Shown: positions 51,844-60,758 of the stretch, one piece after another
How positions within the stretch are numbered: the first letter of the stretch is position 1
How the letters are laid out: the number at the start of each line of letters is the position of its first letter
Source: Zobellia roscoffensis
GTDB taxonomy: Bacteria > Bacteroidota > Bacteroidia > Flavobacteriales > Flavobacteriaceae
Reading direction: 5' to 3'
DNA length: 64,000 nucleotides
Assembly: GCF_015330165.1 (NCBI RefSeq)
Contig: NZ_JADDXT010000002.1
Span: 1,672,504 to 1,736,503, forward strand
Translations under genes and position numbers: made by a program
Notes under the pieces: generated by a model
Seen by the model: only the letters and a program-made list of their open reading frames with translations
Database searches by the model: none
What the model was told of the DNA's origin: nothing

Positions 51844-52719
51844 ATGCAAAAGAACACTTTTTATTCCAAAGTTATAGCAGGAACTATGACTTGGGGCAGC
51901 TGGGGGAAAGGTTTTTCCAAATCTAGTATGATTGAGTTAATGAACCACTGCTTGGAAATAGGGATTACCACCTTTGATCACGCTGATATTTATGGGGGAT
52001 ATACAACCGAAGAGGACTTTGGAAATGCCTTTAAAGAAAGTGGTATGGCTCGCGAATCTATTCAGTTTATTTCTAAATGTGGTATTCAAATGAATGCCGA
52101 TGCCCGAAAGAATGAGGTAAAACACTATAACTATAACGCAGATTATATTATTTGGTCTGCAGAACAATCTCTTCAAAAGCTAAAAACAGAGTATTTAGAT
52201 CTGCTTTTGCTGCATAGACCCAGTCCGTTAATGAATCCGGATGCCATAGCTGAGGCAATTACTAAATTAAAAACTCAGGGAAAAATAAAGGCCTTTGGAG
52301 TTTCTAACTTCTTGCCTTTCCAAATTGCACTTATAGAAACGGTAATGCCTATAGAAGGGAATCAGGTAGAATTTTCTTTAACGCAAAGCGATGTAATGTA
52401 CGATGGTACTTTGGACGATTGCTTAGGGAGTAAGAGAATGGCTATGTCTTATAGCCCGCTTGGCTCTTATTTCAGGAAAGATGATAAGGTTTCACAACGA
52501 ATAAGAAATGCCATGAAACCCATGCTTGAGAAATATGAGGTTACCGAAGACCAATTGTTGTTAGCGTGGGTGATGAAGCATCCTTCCAAAGTGTTTCCGG
52601 TTGTAGGTACGGCCACTAAGTCTCGCTTATCCGCAGCAATGGAAGCTACAAAAATTGAAATAGAAAAAACTGATTGGTTTATTTTGTTGGAATCTGCAAA
52701 AGGTCATGAAGTTGCTTAA
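51844..52719 (+). CDS. Aldo/keto reductase
   Basis: A 291-residue NADPH-dependent oxidoreductase of the (beta/alpha)8 barrel. GITTFDHADIYGGYTTEE has the catalytic Asp and Tyr, IQFISKCGI the Lys, and DLLLLHRPSPL the His of the tetrad; GNQVEFSLTQ and VGTATKSRL (phosphate binding) are usual for the YcsN/YdhF branch. Substrate unknown. It is divergent from moxR, 11 bases before an SDR gene and co-oriented with it, and so probably in an operon with it. Confidence 0.93.
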   Translation: MQKNTFYSKVIAGTMTWGSWGKGFSKSSMIELMNHCLEIGITTFDHADIYGGYTTEEDFGNAFKESGMARESIQFISKCGIQMNADARKNEVKHYNYNADYIIWSAEQSLQKLKTEYLDLLLLHRPSPLMNPDAIAEAITKLKTQGKIKAFGVSNFLPFQIALIETVMPIEGNQVEFSLTQSDVMYDGTLDDCLGSKRMAMSYSPLGSYFRKDDKVSQRIRNAMKPMLEKYEVTEDQLLLAWVMKHPSKVFPVVGTATKSRLSAAMEATKIEIEKTDWFILLESAKGHEVA

Positions 52720-52730
52720 AAATATATGCT

Positions 52731-53486
52731 ATGAGTAAGACCGTATTAATTACAGGGGCAACCAGTGGTATTGGTCGTGCAACGGCCATACTGTTTGCTG
52801 TTCAAGGGTTTAGATTAGTGCTCTGCGGAAGAAGACAAGAACGTCTTGATGCCCTTGAATCCGAGTTGAGTACACAATGTGAAGTACATACCTTAAATTT
52901 TGATGTACGGGATAAAGATGCCGTATTTAAAGCGATAGGTTCTTTACCAGAAAATTTTTCCCAAATAGATGTTTTGATCAATAATGCAGGGAATGCACAT
53001 GGTTTAGATCCTATTGACAAGGGCAGTGTAGATGACTGGGATGCCATGCTAGACATTAACGTGAAGGGTTTACTATATGTTTCCAAAGCGATAATACCTA
53101 ATATGGTAGAGAAAAAGTCCGGTCACATCATTAATATTGGGTCAACAGCCGGTAAAGAGGTCTATCCCAATGGAAATGTGTATTGTGCTAGTAAACATGC
53201 AGTTGATGCACTGACCAAAGGAATGCGAATGGATCTCAATCCTTATGGTGTTAAGGTAGGAGGTATTAATCCTGGCGCTGTAGAAACCGAGTTTAGTAAT
53301 GTACGATTTAAAGGCGATGATGCTAAAGCTGATTCGGTTTATGATGGATTTGACCCCTTAAAGCCAGAAGACCTTGCCGAAATTATACACTTTGTGGTTA
53401 CCAGGCCATATCACGTAAATATTGCCGACTTAATTGTCATGCCAACAGCACAAGCTTCTGCAACTCTATTGAATAGGTCGTTATGA
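52731..53486 (+). CDS. SDR family NAD(P)-dependent oxidoreductase (YdfG-like)
   Basis: A 251-residue short-chain dehydrogenase: TGATSGIGRAT (about 7-17), NNAGNAHG (about 85), the catalytic Ser in NIGSTAGKEVYPNG and Tyr/Lys in YCASKHA (about 151-157). The segment GMRMDLNPYGVKVGGINPGAVETEFS is as in YdfG/3-hydroxy acid dehydrogenases. Co-transcribed with the aldo/keto reductase upstream; its stop overlaps the next ATG (ATGA). Confidence 0.93.
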   Translation: MSKTVLITGATSGIGRATAILFAVQGFRLVLCGRRQERLDALESELSTQCEVHTLNFDVRDKDAVFKAIGSLPENFSQIDVLINNAGNAHGLDPIDKGSVDDWDAMLDINVKGLLYVSKAIIPNMVEKKSGHIINIGSTAGKEVYPNGNVYCASKHAVDALTKGMRMDLNPYGVKVGGINPGAVETEFSNVRFKGDDAKADSVYDGFDPLKPEDLAEIIHFVVTRPYHVNIADLIVMPTAQASATLLNRSL

Positions 53487-54619
53487 TTAATAAACGCCTT
53501 CTTGTAAAAAACTTACTTGCTCATAATGACGAGAATAGTTTTTATGATAAGAAGCGTTTTATATCTATTGGTGAAAAAGAGGGTAAGGCTAAATTTTTAA
53601 AACATGTCTGTGCCTTGGCCAATAGTAATCCAGAAAACAATTCATTTATTGTTATTGGCGTAGAAGATGAAGACAACAAAATAGTTGGGGTTGATTTTTT
53701 TGATGATAGTAAGATTCAAAATTTAGTCAACGCTTACTTAGATAACCCTCCTTTAATTTCATACGAGAATATTCCATTTCCAAATTTACGCGAAGGTAAG
53801 GTCGTAGGCCTTGTAACCATTAGGTCTAATGGAAAAGTGTGTGCCTTGCGAAAGAATATTTGGAAATATTATGGCGGAATGGTTTTTTTTAGAGATGGGA
53901 GTATTAGTATGCCAAAAGCTTATGGCGTAGTGTTACGGGATATAAATTCTGATACGGTAGCCACTATAGAACAGCACGCGCGAAATAATATTGAACTAAC
54001 TCTAGATGGTGTAATTGATTTTATTAATCATAGGCATAAAAACCTGACTAATGATTACAAGGTCTTTAAAGAGCAATTTGTAGTTTGTTGGGCAGGGAAT
54101 AAAAAAACAGTGAAAGATGATGTCTATTATTCACGTGTAGATATTGAATTAATTAATGAGCAGGTAAGGCTTTTCTATTCTGCCTTGGATGAAATCAGCA
54201 TTGATTATGATGAGGACTCATTTACAATGATTGAATATGTGCAATTAGGGCTGGGTTCTAAGCAGCGGTATTTTCAGTTAGAAAAAGTGGTCATTAATTT
54301 TTTTGATAACGGAACCTATAAAATAGAAAGCCACTTAATCTTTGAGCCTCCCAAATACAACAAAAAGAATCTTTTTCATATTTGGAATGCCAATAATGCA
54401 CTGTTGGAGAAAATTCAGAAAAAGATTGATTTAAAACCTACGGAGAAAATCGATTTAAAATATTTACCTGATAGTTATCTAATTTGTTACCTAAACGGTT
54501 TTGATGAGGCAAAGGAACAAATGGAGATGGCTCGTTCGTTGTTGAAAAAAGGCTATCCTAAAGTGTACTTAGGTGTAAAAGAGGCCTTACGGATTTTGAG
54601 AAAAGTAAGGTATAACTAA
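53483..54619 (+). CDS. AlbA_2/Schlafen-like ATP-binding domain protein
   Basis: A 378-residue protein. Residues 20-115 form an AlbA_2 (Slfn-like) domain: KRFISIGEKEGKAKFLKHVCALANSNPENNSFIVIGVEDED and PFPNLREGKVVGLVTIRSNGKVC. The segment RKNIWKYYGGMVFFRDGSISM continues it. The rest (150-378) is unfamiliar, without membrane segments. AlbA_2 domains bind or cleave nucleic acid and are found in transcriptional regulators and Schlafen proteins; which applies here cannot be told. The start overlaps the SDR stop by 4 bases, so the three-gene set is translationally linked. Confidence 0.75.
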   Translation: MINKRLLVKNLLAHNDENSFYDKKRFISIGEKEGKAKFLKHVCALANSNPENNSFIVIGVEDEDNKIVGVDFFDDSKIQNLVNAYLDNPPLISYENIPFPNLREGKVVGLVTIRSNGKVCALRKNIWKYYGGMVFFRDGSISMPKAYGVVLRDINSDTVATIEQHARNNIELTLDGVIDFINHRHKNLTNDYKVFKEQFVVCWAGNKKTVKDDVYYSRVDIELINEQVRLFYSALDEISIDYDEDSFTMIEYVQLGLGSKQRYFQLEKVVINFFDNGTYKIESHLIFEPPKYNKKNLFHIWNANNALLEKIQKKIDLKPTEKIDLKYLPDSYLICYLNGFDEAKEQMEMARSLLKKGYPKVYLGVKEALRILRKVRYN

Positions 54620-54637
54620 TTGAGCGAATCAATTTTT
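54618..54637 (+). terminator. Weak hairpin between convergent genes
   Basis: AATTGA (54618-54623) pairs with TCAATT (54629-54634) and a short T-run follows. It spans the ends of the AlbA_2 and PfkB genes and may end transcription in either direction. The stem is AT-rich and short. Confidence 0.3.
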
Positions 54638-55576
54638 AAACACCGCATCATAATCAGGTAACGAAGGAATAGCTCCATATCCTGTGGTGGTAACTGCTCC
54701 GGCCTTGTTGGCAATTGCAACCATTTCTAACAGTTGGTCGTAATCCGTTAAAATTTGATAAGGGTCACCCAAATTAGCGATTTGATATAAGAGACATCCA
54801 ATAAAGGCATCGCCAGCACCTGTAGTATCTACTGGGCTTACTTTGATACTTTCTACTATTGTTTTCTTCTGGGCTGTACTTACTAATGTGCCCTTCCCGC
54901 CCAGGGTGACGCATATGGTAGGACATCCTATTTCATGTATAATATTACAGGCACGCTCTAGATCGCTTTCACCGGAAATTAATTGAGCTTCCTCTTCACT
55001 AAACTTACATAAATGCGATTTTTCAATGAACCTCAAGCTTTTTCGCACAAAGGTTTCTTCCTCGCCTTTCCATAGATCCTCTCTAAAATTAGGGTCAAAG
55101 CTGATGAAGGCATTTTGGGTTAGCGCATCAAATAAATAGCGGTCATATGATTCTTCTAATCCGCCTCCCAAAAAACCGGTTGCTGCTCCAAAATGAACTA
55201 TGTTTCCTTTCAGTTGTTTTTTTAAAGATGAATCGTATTTAAGTTTTTTGTCAGCACCTCTACTAAAGACAAAATCTCGTTCGCCGTCTTCCGCTAAAGA
55301 CACAAAAGCCATGGTAGTAAAGGTTTTGGAGCGTTGCGAAAGTGAAATGTCTACTCTATTTTCTTTAAGTACATTCAATAAAAACGCTCCAAAAGGGTCA
55401 TTTCCAACAGCACCTATAAATTGACCTTTACCTCCCAATTTAGAAATGGCACAAGCAACGTTTGCGGGTGCACCTCCTGCTTTTTTAGTAAATTCTTTAG
55501 CTTTTGAAAGGTCGTTTCCTTGTTTTATAGCCACAAAATCTATCAATAATTCTCCTATGCAGTATATGGTTTTCAT
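54629..55576 (-). CDS. PfkB family carbohydrate kinase (fructokinase-like)
   Basis: A 315-residue ribokinase-family sugar kinase. MKTIYCIGELLIDF begins the fold, GGAPANVACAISKLGGKGQFIGAVGNDPFG is the first PfkB signature and SPVDTTGAGDAFIGCLLYQ (about 252-270) the second, with catalytic Asp in GAGD. Closest by look to plant/Bacteroidota fructokinases. The frame starts 11 codons upstream; ATG 55576 begins at the conserved strand. No sugar-uptake or glycoside hydrolase gene is adjacent, so the sugar is inferred, not shown. Confidence 0.88.
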   Translation of the reverse strand: MKTIYCIGELLIDFVAIKQGNDLSKAKEFTKKAGGAPANVACAISKLGGKGQFIGAVGNDPFGAFLLNVLKENRVDISLSQRSKTFTTMAFVSLAEDGERDFVFSRGADKKLKYDSSLKKQLKGNIVHFGAATGFLGGGLEESYDRYLFDALTQNAFISFDPNFREDLWKGEEETFVRKSLRFIEKSHLCKFSEEEAQLISGESDLERACNIIHEIGCPTICVTLGGKGTLVSTAQKKTIVESIKVSPVDTTGAGDAFIGCLLYQIANLGDPYQILTDYDQLLEMVAIANKAGAVTTTGYGAIPSLPDYDAVFKN

Positions 55577-55752
55577 TATGAATAGTGTGGTTTTTAAGAT
55601 TTTAAGCAATTATAACTTTGCGCTTTGCAAGTACATGCTAAGTTGGGTCAAATTTATGTTATTTATCCCATCAAATCGAAATTGCGCTAACCCTTCTTTG
55701 TCCCTTTTCAAGAAATCCCCTACCTTATTAAAAATTTTAAACTTCACTAGAA

Positions 55753-56886
55753 ATGGATTTGTTCAACGAAATAAAGAAGAAGCTTAGCCATGAGTTTATA
55801 GATATAATTGAATGGCTAGATAATACCAATGAAACCATTGTTCATCGTTTTGAGCGGTATCAAAATGAAATAAAAAACAATGCCAAATTGATTGTTCGTG
55901 AAGGACAGACGGCGGTTTTTATCAATGAGGGGCAGTTGGCCGATGTTTTTAAACCTGGGACATATACTCTTAATACGCAGAACCTACCTATTCTTACTAC
56001 TTTAAAAGGATGGAAATATGGTTTTGATAGTCCTTTTAAGGCTGAGGTGTATTTTGTGAATACCCATTTGTTTACCGATGAAAAATGGGGAACAAAAAAC
56101 CCGGTGATGTTGAGTGATGAGCGCTTTGGTTTAGTGGAGATACGGGCTTTTGGTACATACAGTTTTAGAATCAATGACCCAGGAAAATTTGTTGTTGATG
56201 TGGTGGGTACCGATGGTAATTTTACGAATTACGAAATAAATGAACACCTTAAGAGCTTAATAGTTACCCGTTTTACGGATACGGTTGGAGAGGCAAACCT
56301 TCCGATTGAATTATACGCCGCTAATACTAGTGAACTTTCGGAAACGTGCCAAGAGGTAATGCAACCTGAATTTGGGCGAGTAGGTATAGAACTGGAGCGT
56401 TTCTATATTGAAAATGTATCTATGCCCGAAGAACTCAAAAAAGAAATTTTTGAATATAGCAGGTTAGATAAGTTAGACATGGTGAAACTTTCTCAATTTA
56501 AGGCTGCTAAGGCCATGGAAGCTGCTGCTAAAAATGAAGGAGGTACTGCAGGTGCCGGCATGGGCATGGGCATGGGTTTTGTATTAGCACAACAAATGGG
56601 AAATATGATGAGCCCGCAGGCAGCACAACAACCGTTTGGTGGTCAGGCGCAAGCAGCTTCCGTGCCACCACCAATGCCAGTTCAAGTTCAGTATTTTTAT
56701 GCGGCCAACGGTCAGCAGAACGGGCCTGTTCCTTTTGATAAATTAAAAGAACTTTTTGCTAGTAGAACCATTAACAGAGATTCATTGGTTTGGAAACAGG
56801 GAATGCAAAACTGGACGGCTTTAAAGGAGGTAGAAGAGTTAAAATCCTTTTTAGGGGGTAATACACCACCGCCTTTACCAAATTAA
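55753..56886 (+). CDS. SPFH domain protein with C-terminal GYF-like domain (YdjI/virion core-like)
   Basis: A 377-residue protein. Residues 20-245 form an SPFH (stomatin/prohibitin/flotillin) domain of the lumpy-skin-disease-virus virion-core type (KLIVREGQTAVFINEGQLADVFKPGTYTL, FGTYSFRINDP). Residues 260-305 are Gly/Ala/Met-rich, and residues 315-365 form a GYF_2 domain (YFYAANGQQNGPVPFDKLKELFASRTINRDSLVWKQGMQNW). No signal peptide. In B. subtilis the YdjI homologue sits with PspA and YdjG in a membrane-stress operon. It precedes the zinc-ribbon gene by 60 bases. Confidence 0.85.
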   Translation: MDLFNEIKKKLSHEFIDIIEWLDNTNETIVHRFERYQNEIKNNAKLIVREGQTAVFINEGQLADVFKPGTYTLNTQNLPILTTLKGWKYGFDSPFKAEVYFVNTHLFTDEKWGTKNPVMLSDERFGLVEIRAFGTYSFRINDPGKFVVDVVGTDGNFTNYEINEHLKSLIVTRFTDTVGEANLPIELYAANTSELSETCQEVMQPEFGRVGIELERFYIENVSMPEELKKEIFEYSRLDKLDMVKLSQFKAAKAMEAAAKNEGGTAGAGMGMGMGFVLAQQMGNMMSPQAAQQPFGGQAQAASVPPPMPVQVQYFYAANGQQNGPVPFDKLKELFASRTINRDSLVWKQGMQNWTALKEVEELKSFLGGNTPPPLPN

Positions 56887-56946
56887 GATTCAAGCTGCTT
56901 TTGTCATATGCAAATACTGAGTTTAGAAATTGAGGTAAACTGATTG

Positions 56947-58032
56947 ATGAAAGAAGAAACAAAACAATCGGAACATAAAAAGGCATGCGCCAATTGTGGT
57001 GCCGAGTTAAAATTCAAACCAGGTTCTCATCAACTAAAATGTGAGTATTGTGGTTATGAAGAATTTATCGAACAAGCCAAAAGTAGTTTTGAAGAGCTAG
57101 AACTTCAGCATTATTTAAAAGTGGTTGGTGAGAATGCGTATACAGAAAAAATCGATTTACTGCACTGCAAAAATTGTGGAGCTAATCAACATGTTGAAGA
57201 GAACTATAAATCATTAAATTGTATTTACTGTAGTGAACCGTTGATTCTTGAAGATGTAGAAAAAGAAGGTTGGATTGTACCCGGAGCTCTCGTTCCATTT
57301 CAGATTGATGCTAAAAAAGCGAAAGCAACTTTTAAAACATGGGTTGGCGGGCTCTGGTTTGCGCCAAATAAGTTGAAACGAGCTGCTCTTGATCCAGAAG
57401 GTTTGCATGGTTTATATCTACCGTATTGGACGTTTGACGCTGATTTAAATGCTCAATATCAAGGGCAAAGGGGCGACTATTATTACGAGACCAAGCGGGT
57501 ACGCACCAAAAATGGTATTCAAAAACGAAAAGTTAGAAAAACACGCTGGTCTTCTGCATCTGGTGCTGTAAATGGTTTTGTTGATGATATTCTAATTAAC
57601 GCTTCTGAAAAAAAACGAAAAGACATTCCTGCAAAGATTGCATTTTGGAATGTTAAGGAGTTAGTTCCTTTCAATTCAAAGTATTTGTCGGGTTTTGTAA
57701 CAGAGAAATATACGGTATCGCTTAAAGAAGGGCACCATTCCTCATTTCAGAAAGCAAAGGAGATTGCCAATACGTGGATCAGAAAAGATATAGGTGGTGA
57801 TACCCAACGAATTTCTCATGCTGATATTAAACTTTCCGACGAAACGTTCAAACATATACTACTTCCAGTTTATATCAGTTCGTATCGCTATAACGGTAAA
57901 GAATATAACTTCTACATTAATGGTCAGACGGGGGAATTAAGCGGTAGTAGACCCTATTCTTTCTGGAAAATATTCTTTTTGGTACTTTTTATTCTTGCTA
58001 TCATTGGTATAATTACGATTTTTGCACAATGA
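56947..58032 (+). CDS. Double zinc-ribbon membrane protein (YdjG-like)
   Basis: A 361-residue protein with two zinc ribbons: CANCG...CEYCG (about 14-36) and CKNCG...CIYCS (about 75-96). A DNA-helicase-like middle domain follows (IVPGALVPFQIDAKKAK..., GLYLPYWTFDADL), and one C-terminal membrane helix (FWKIFFLVLFILAIIGIITIF). This matches the TFIIB-type zinc-ribbon/YdjG pattern, which in Bacillus accompanies an SPFH protein and PspA. The frame also opens with TTG one codon earlier; the ATG at 56947 is preferred. Its stop overlaps the next start by 4 bases. Confidence 0.82.
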   Translation: MKEETKQSEHKKACANCGAELKFKPGSHQLKCEYCGYEEFIEQAKSSFEELELQHYLKVVGENAYTEKIDLLHCKNCGANQHVEENYKSLNCIYCSEPLILEDVEKEGWIVPGALVPFQIDAKKAKATFKTWVGGLWFAPNKLKRAALDPEGLHGLYLPYWTFDADLNAQYQGQRGDYYYETKRVRTKNGIQKRKVRKTRWSSASGAVNGFVDDILINASEKKRKDIPAKIAFWNVKELVPFNSKYLSGFVTEKYTVSLKEGHHSSFQKAKEIANTWIRKDIGGDTQRISHADIKLSDETFKHILLPVYISSYRYNGKEYNFYINGQTGELSGSRPYSFWKIFFLVLFILAIIGIITIFAQ

Positions 58033-58754
58033 GAACATTGGTAATAGGTGATATACACTCTGGTTTAAGAGGTTTAAAACAAGTGCTTGAAAGAGCAAAA
58101 GTAACTTCTGACGATAAACTTATTTTTTTAGGTGATTATGTAGACGGTTGGAGTCAAGCTGCCGAAACGGTCAACTTTTTAATTGCTTTAAAGCAAACCC
58201 ACAACTGCACATTTGTTAGGGGTAATCATGATGAACTTTGTTTAGAATGGTTGCGCGACGGTAAAGATAATCCGCTTTGGTTGCAACACGGCGGGGGAGC
58301 TACTTTAGCTTCGTACGAACAGACGGATGATGAGACTAAAAAGAATCATGTTCTTTTTTATCAGAGTCTTGAAAACTATTATTTAGATGCTGACAACAGA
58401 TTGTTTCTACATGCAGGTTTCACTAATTTAAAGGGTATTGATCACGAGTATTTTAAAGAAACTTTTTACTGGGATCGTACCCTTTGGGAATTGGCAAGGT
58501 CTTTAAACCCAGACTTAAAGAAAACTGAATCTGACTATCCAAAGCGATTGACGCAATACAAAGAGATTTTTATTGGTCATACACCTATTACAAAAACCGG
58601 GGTTGCAGAACCTAAACAAGCTGCCAATGTTTGGAATGTAGATACGGGAGCTGCATTTAAAGGTCCGCTTTCTATGTTAGATGTTGATACAAAGATGGTT
58701 TGGCAAAGTGATCCAGTACATACGTTATACCCAAATGAACCAGGTAGGAATTGA
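58029..58754 (+). CDS. Metallophosphoesterase (PrpA/serine-threonine phosphatase-like)
   Basis: A 241-residue calcineurin-like phosphatase. D-x-H is GDIHSGLRG (about 7-15), FLGDYVDGWS (about 34-43), RGNHDELCLEWL (about 65-76) and a C-terminal FIGHTPI (about 183). These are the GDxHG/GDxVDRG/GNHE blocks of the PPP family with a non-canonical DYVDGWS. It could dephosphorylate a protein or a nucleotide. The start overlaps the zinc-ribbon gene by ATGA, so the two are translationally coupled. Confidence 0.88.
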   Translation: MRTLVIGDIHSGLRGLKQVLERAKVTSDDKLIFLGDYVDGWSQAAETVNFLIALKQTHNCTFVRGNHDELCLEWLRDGKDNPLWLQHGGGATLASYEQTDDETKKNHVLFYQSLENYYLDADNRLFLHAGFTNLKGIDHEYFKETFYWDRTLWELARSLNPDLKKTESDYPKRLTQYKEIFIGHTPITKTGVAEPKQAANVWNVDTGAAFKGPLSMLDVDTKMVWQSDPVHTLYPNEPGRN

Positions 58755-58816
58755 AAATAGCCAGTTTATTTTCATGTTTTCAGTAGATAATTACGATCTT
58801 TACAAAAAATAGAACT

Positions 58817-59815
58817 ATGTCCGAAAAGAACATAAGATTAGAGGTGATGCAGGCAATTGAGCCGCAGGTGGATGGGTTTATGGATTCTTTTCTCATAAAA
58901 CCTGAAGATATTTGGCAACCTACAGATTTTTTACCTGATTCGGAAAGTGATAGTTTTTTAGAATCAGTAAGAGAACTTAGAGGAGAAGCTAAAGAATTAG
59001 GATACGATTTTTGGGTAACTATGGTAGCGGATACCATTACCGAGGAAGCCCTGCCAACATACGAGTCTTGGCTTATGGATGTTGAGGGAATTGACCAACA
59101 CGGTCCGAATAAGAAAAACGGCTGGTCTAAATGGGTTAGAGCTTGGACGGCAGAAGAAAATCGCCATGGTGATGTATTGAATAAATATCTCTATTTATCT
59201 GGAAGGGTAAATATGCGTGAAATAGAAATTACGACTCAGCATTTAATATCTGATGGTTTTGATATCGGTACCGATAGAGACCCTTATAAGAACTTTGTAT
59301 ACACGTCATTTCAAGAATTGGCTACCAATATTTCGCATAAAAGGGTTGGTCAGATGGCGAAGAAGAAAGGAAACGCCTTATTGGGTAAAATGTGTACCAT
59401 TATCGCAGGTGATGAAATGCGTCATCATTTAGCATATAGAGAATTTGTGAAGACTATTTTTGGTGAAGACCCGTCTGGTATGATGTTGGCCTTTGCAGAT
59501 ATGATGAAAAAGAAAATTGTTATGCCTGCCCATTTTTTACGCGAATCTGGCGGAACTATTGGTACAGCGTTTGAGAATTTCTCTAATTGTGCCCAACGTT
59601 TAGGCGTTTATACAGCACAAGACTATGTTGATATTCTTAGAAAATTGAATGCTTATTGGGAGCTTGACAACGTAAGAAGTCTTTCTGATGAAGCGGAAAA
59701 AGCCCGTGATTATTTAATTAAGTTACCAGCAAGATTAGAGCGTATTTCTGAAAGAATGAAGTTTCCTGAAGATCAATATAAATTTAAATGGGTAGATGCT
59801 AACGGCATGATATAA
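58817..59815 (+). CDS. Acyl-ACP desaturase
   Basis: A 332-residue soluble diiron enzyme that would introduce a cis double bond into acyl-ACP, using O2 and ferredoxin. Iron ligands are visible in ADTITEEALPTYE, EENRHGDVL (E-x2-H), a helical FQELATNISHKRVG and GDEMRHHLAY (E-x2-H), the FA_desaturase_2 arrangement. The final part is the usual helical ending. Members tune membrane fluidity in marine Flavobacteriia and plants. It is followed by a clear terminator and stands alone. Confidence 0.92.
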   Translation: MSEKNIRLEVMQAIEPQVDGFMDSFLIKPEDIWQPTDFLPDSESDSFLESVRELRGEAKELGYDFWVTMVADTITEEALPTYESWLMDVEGIDQHGPNKKNGWSKWVRAWTAEENRHGDVLNKYLYLSGRVNMREIEITTQHLISDGFDIGTDRDPYKNFVYTSFQELATNISHKRVGQMAKKKGNALLGKMCTIIAGDEMRHHLAYREFVKTIFGEDPSGMMLAFADMMKKKIVMPAHFLRESGGTIGTAFENFSNCAQRLGVYTAQDYVDILRKLNAYWELDNVRSLSDEAEKARDYLIKLPARLERISERMKFPEDQYKFKWVDANGMI

Positions 59816-59847
59816 CGCAATACACTTTTCGAAGTATTTATAAATCA

Positions 59848-59884
59848 AAAAATCCGACTCGCATGAGAATCGGATTTTTTTTGC
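59848..59884 (+). terminator. Terminator after the desaturase gene
   Basis: AATCCGA (59851-59857) pairs with TCGGATT (59870-59876), followed by eight T residues. 35 bases after the stop. Confidence 0.8.
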
Positions 59885-60103
59885 TTAAGTAGGTATATTC
59901 TTTTTTTTTCGTCAAGTAGCGGATTGGGGTTCGTTACTTGTTTCGGTTAAGTTCAAGAGTAGATTTGGGGTCATTACTATCACTTAATTACACTGTAAAC
60001 TTACGGCGGTTTTTCCTCTCCCCTAAATTATTGTTGTGAACTAGAGTTTTTTAGTTGTGAAAAATAAGAGGCGTTCGATTTTCCCGACGAATGACCTATT
60101 TCA

Positions 60104-60133
60104 ATAAAAAAACCCTCCGTTGAGGGAGGGTTT
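60104..60133 (-). terminator. Terminator after the helix-hairpin-helix gene
   Basis: AACCCTCC (60111-60118) pairs perfectly with GGAGGGTT (60125-60132) around a 6-base loop; on the minus strand a run of seven T residues follows. About 23 bases after the stop of the gene at 60156. Confidence 0.85.
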
Positions 60134-60155
60134 GTAAGAATAGTAAAAGTTGAAA

Positions 60156-60734
60156 TTATAATTTTCCGTGGTCATGTTCATCTTGCCATCTAGCAAGTTC
60201 AGTCCATTTGCCTTCATAACACATCTTGGCTTGCATGGGCCATGATGCTGGGTCGTGAATTTTATAGCGATCGCCCCCGCCTTTAAGTACTTCTTGGCAT
60301 CTGCCTACAGATGTTTCCGATAAGGCTTTCCATGTATTTATACCTTCCGCTTGAAAAAGGCCTTCTATTTTTGGCCCAATACCTTCAACCACTTTTAAAT
60401 TATTTTCTTTAACAGTTTTGCCAATTGCTGCTTTTGCCGCTGCTGCATCAAAAGGGATTAGTACAGGTTCAGGAGCCATTGCAATAGGTGCTGCTGCGGC
60501 AACGCTTCCTAACGAACTGGAAACATCTGGTTCAGGAGTTGTTAAAAGTTTTTGGTTGCACGCTTCTAAATCGGCTTTTAGTTTGGCATTCTTGTCGTGG
60601 CAACGTTTTAAATCTTCGGAGTTGTCTATTATCTTGTTACTGCCCTTACCTATAAGATAACCCAGAATACCACATATCACACCTACAAGAAGAGGGATTA
60701 TCCAGCACCAAATGTTTATGTTTTCTGATTCCAT
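60156..60734 (-). CDS. Membrane-anchored helix-hairpin-helix protein
   Basis: A 192-residue protein: a membrane helix (about 7-28, WCWIIPLLVGVICGILGYLIG), a coiled region (KGSNKIIDNSEDLKRCHDKNAKLKADLEACNQKL), an Ala/Pro-rich linker (70-105) and a C-terminal domain (110-192) starting LKVVEGIGPKIEGLFQAEGINTWKALSE, a helix-hairpin-helix signature as in DUF4332/flap-endonuclease-like proteins. The tail ends in HDHGK. Some HhH domains of this kind bind DNA; why one should be tethered to a membrane is unclear. It follows the OmpA gene by 24 bases and is probably in its operon. Confidence 0.8.
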   Translation of the reverse strand: MESENINIWCWIIPLLVGVICGILGYLIGKGSNKIIDNSEDLKRCHDKNAKLKADLEACNQKLLTTPEPDVSSSLGSVAAAAPIAMAPEPVLIPFDAAAAKAAIGKTVKENNLKVVEGIGPKIEGLFQAEGINTWKALSETSVGRCQEVLKGGGDRYKIHDPASWPMQAKMCYEGKWTELARWQDEHDHGKL

Positions 60735-60758
60735 TTTAATTCAATTTTAGTTTGTTGA

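Larger units (their letters stand above)
59816..60155. other. Convergent intergenic region with two terminators
   Basis: This 340-base gap between converging genes holds a plus-strand terminator (59848-59884) after the desaturase and a minus-strand terminator (60104-60133) after the helix-hairpin-helix gene. Between them lie 220 bases of AT-rich sequence with no frame, RNA or repeat that I can recognise. Confidence 0.6.
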
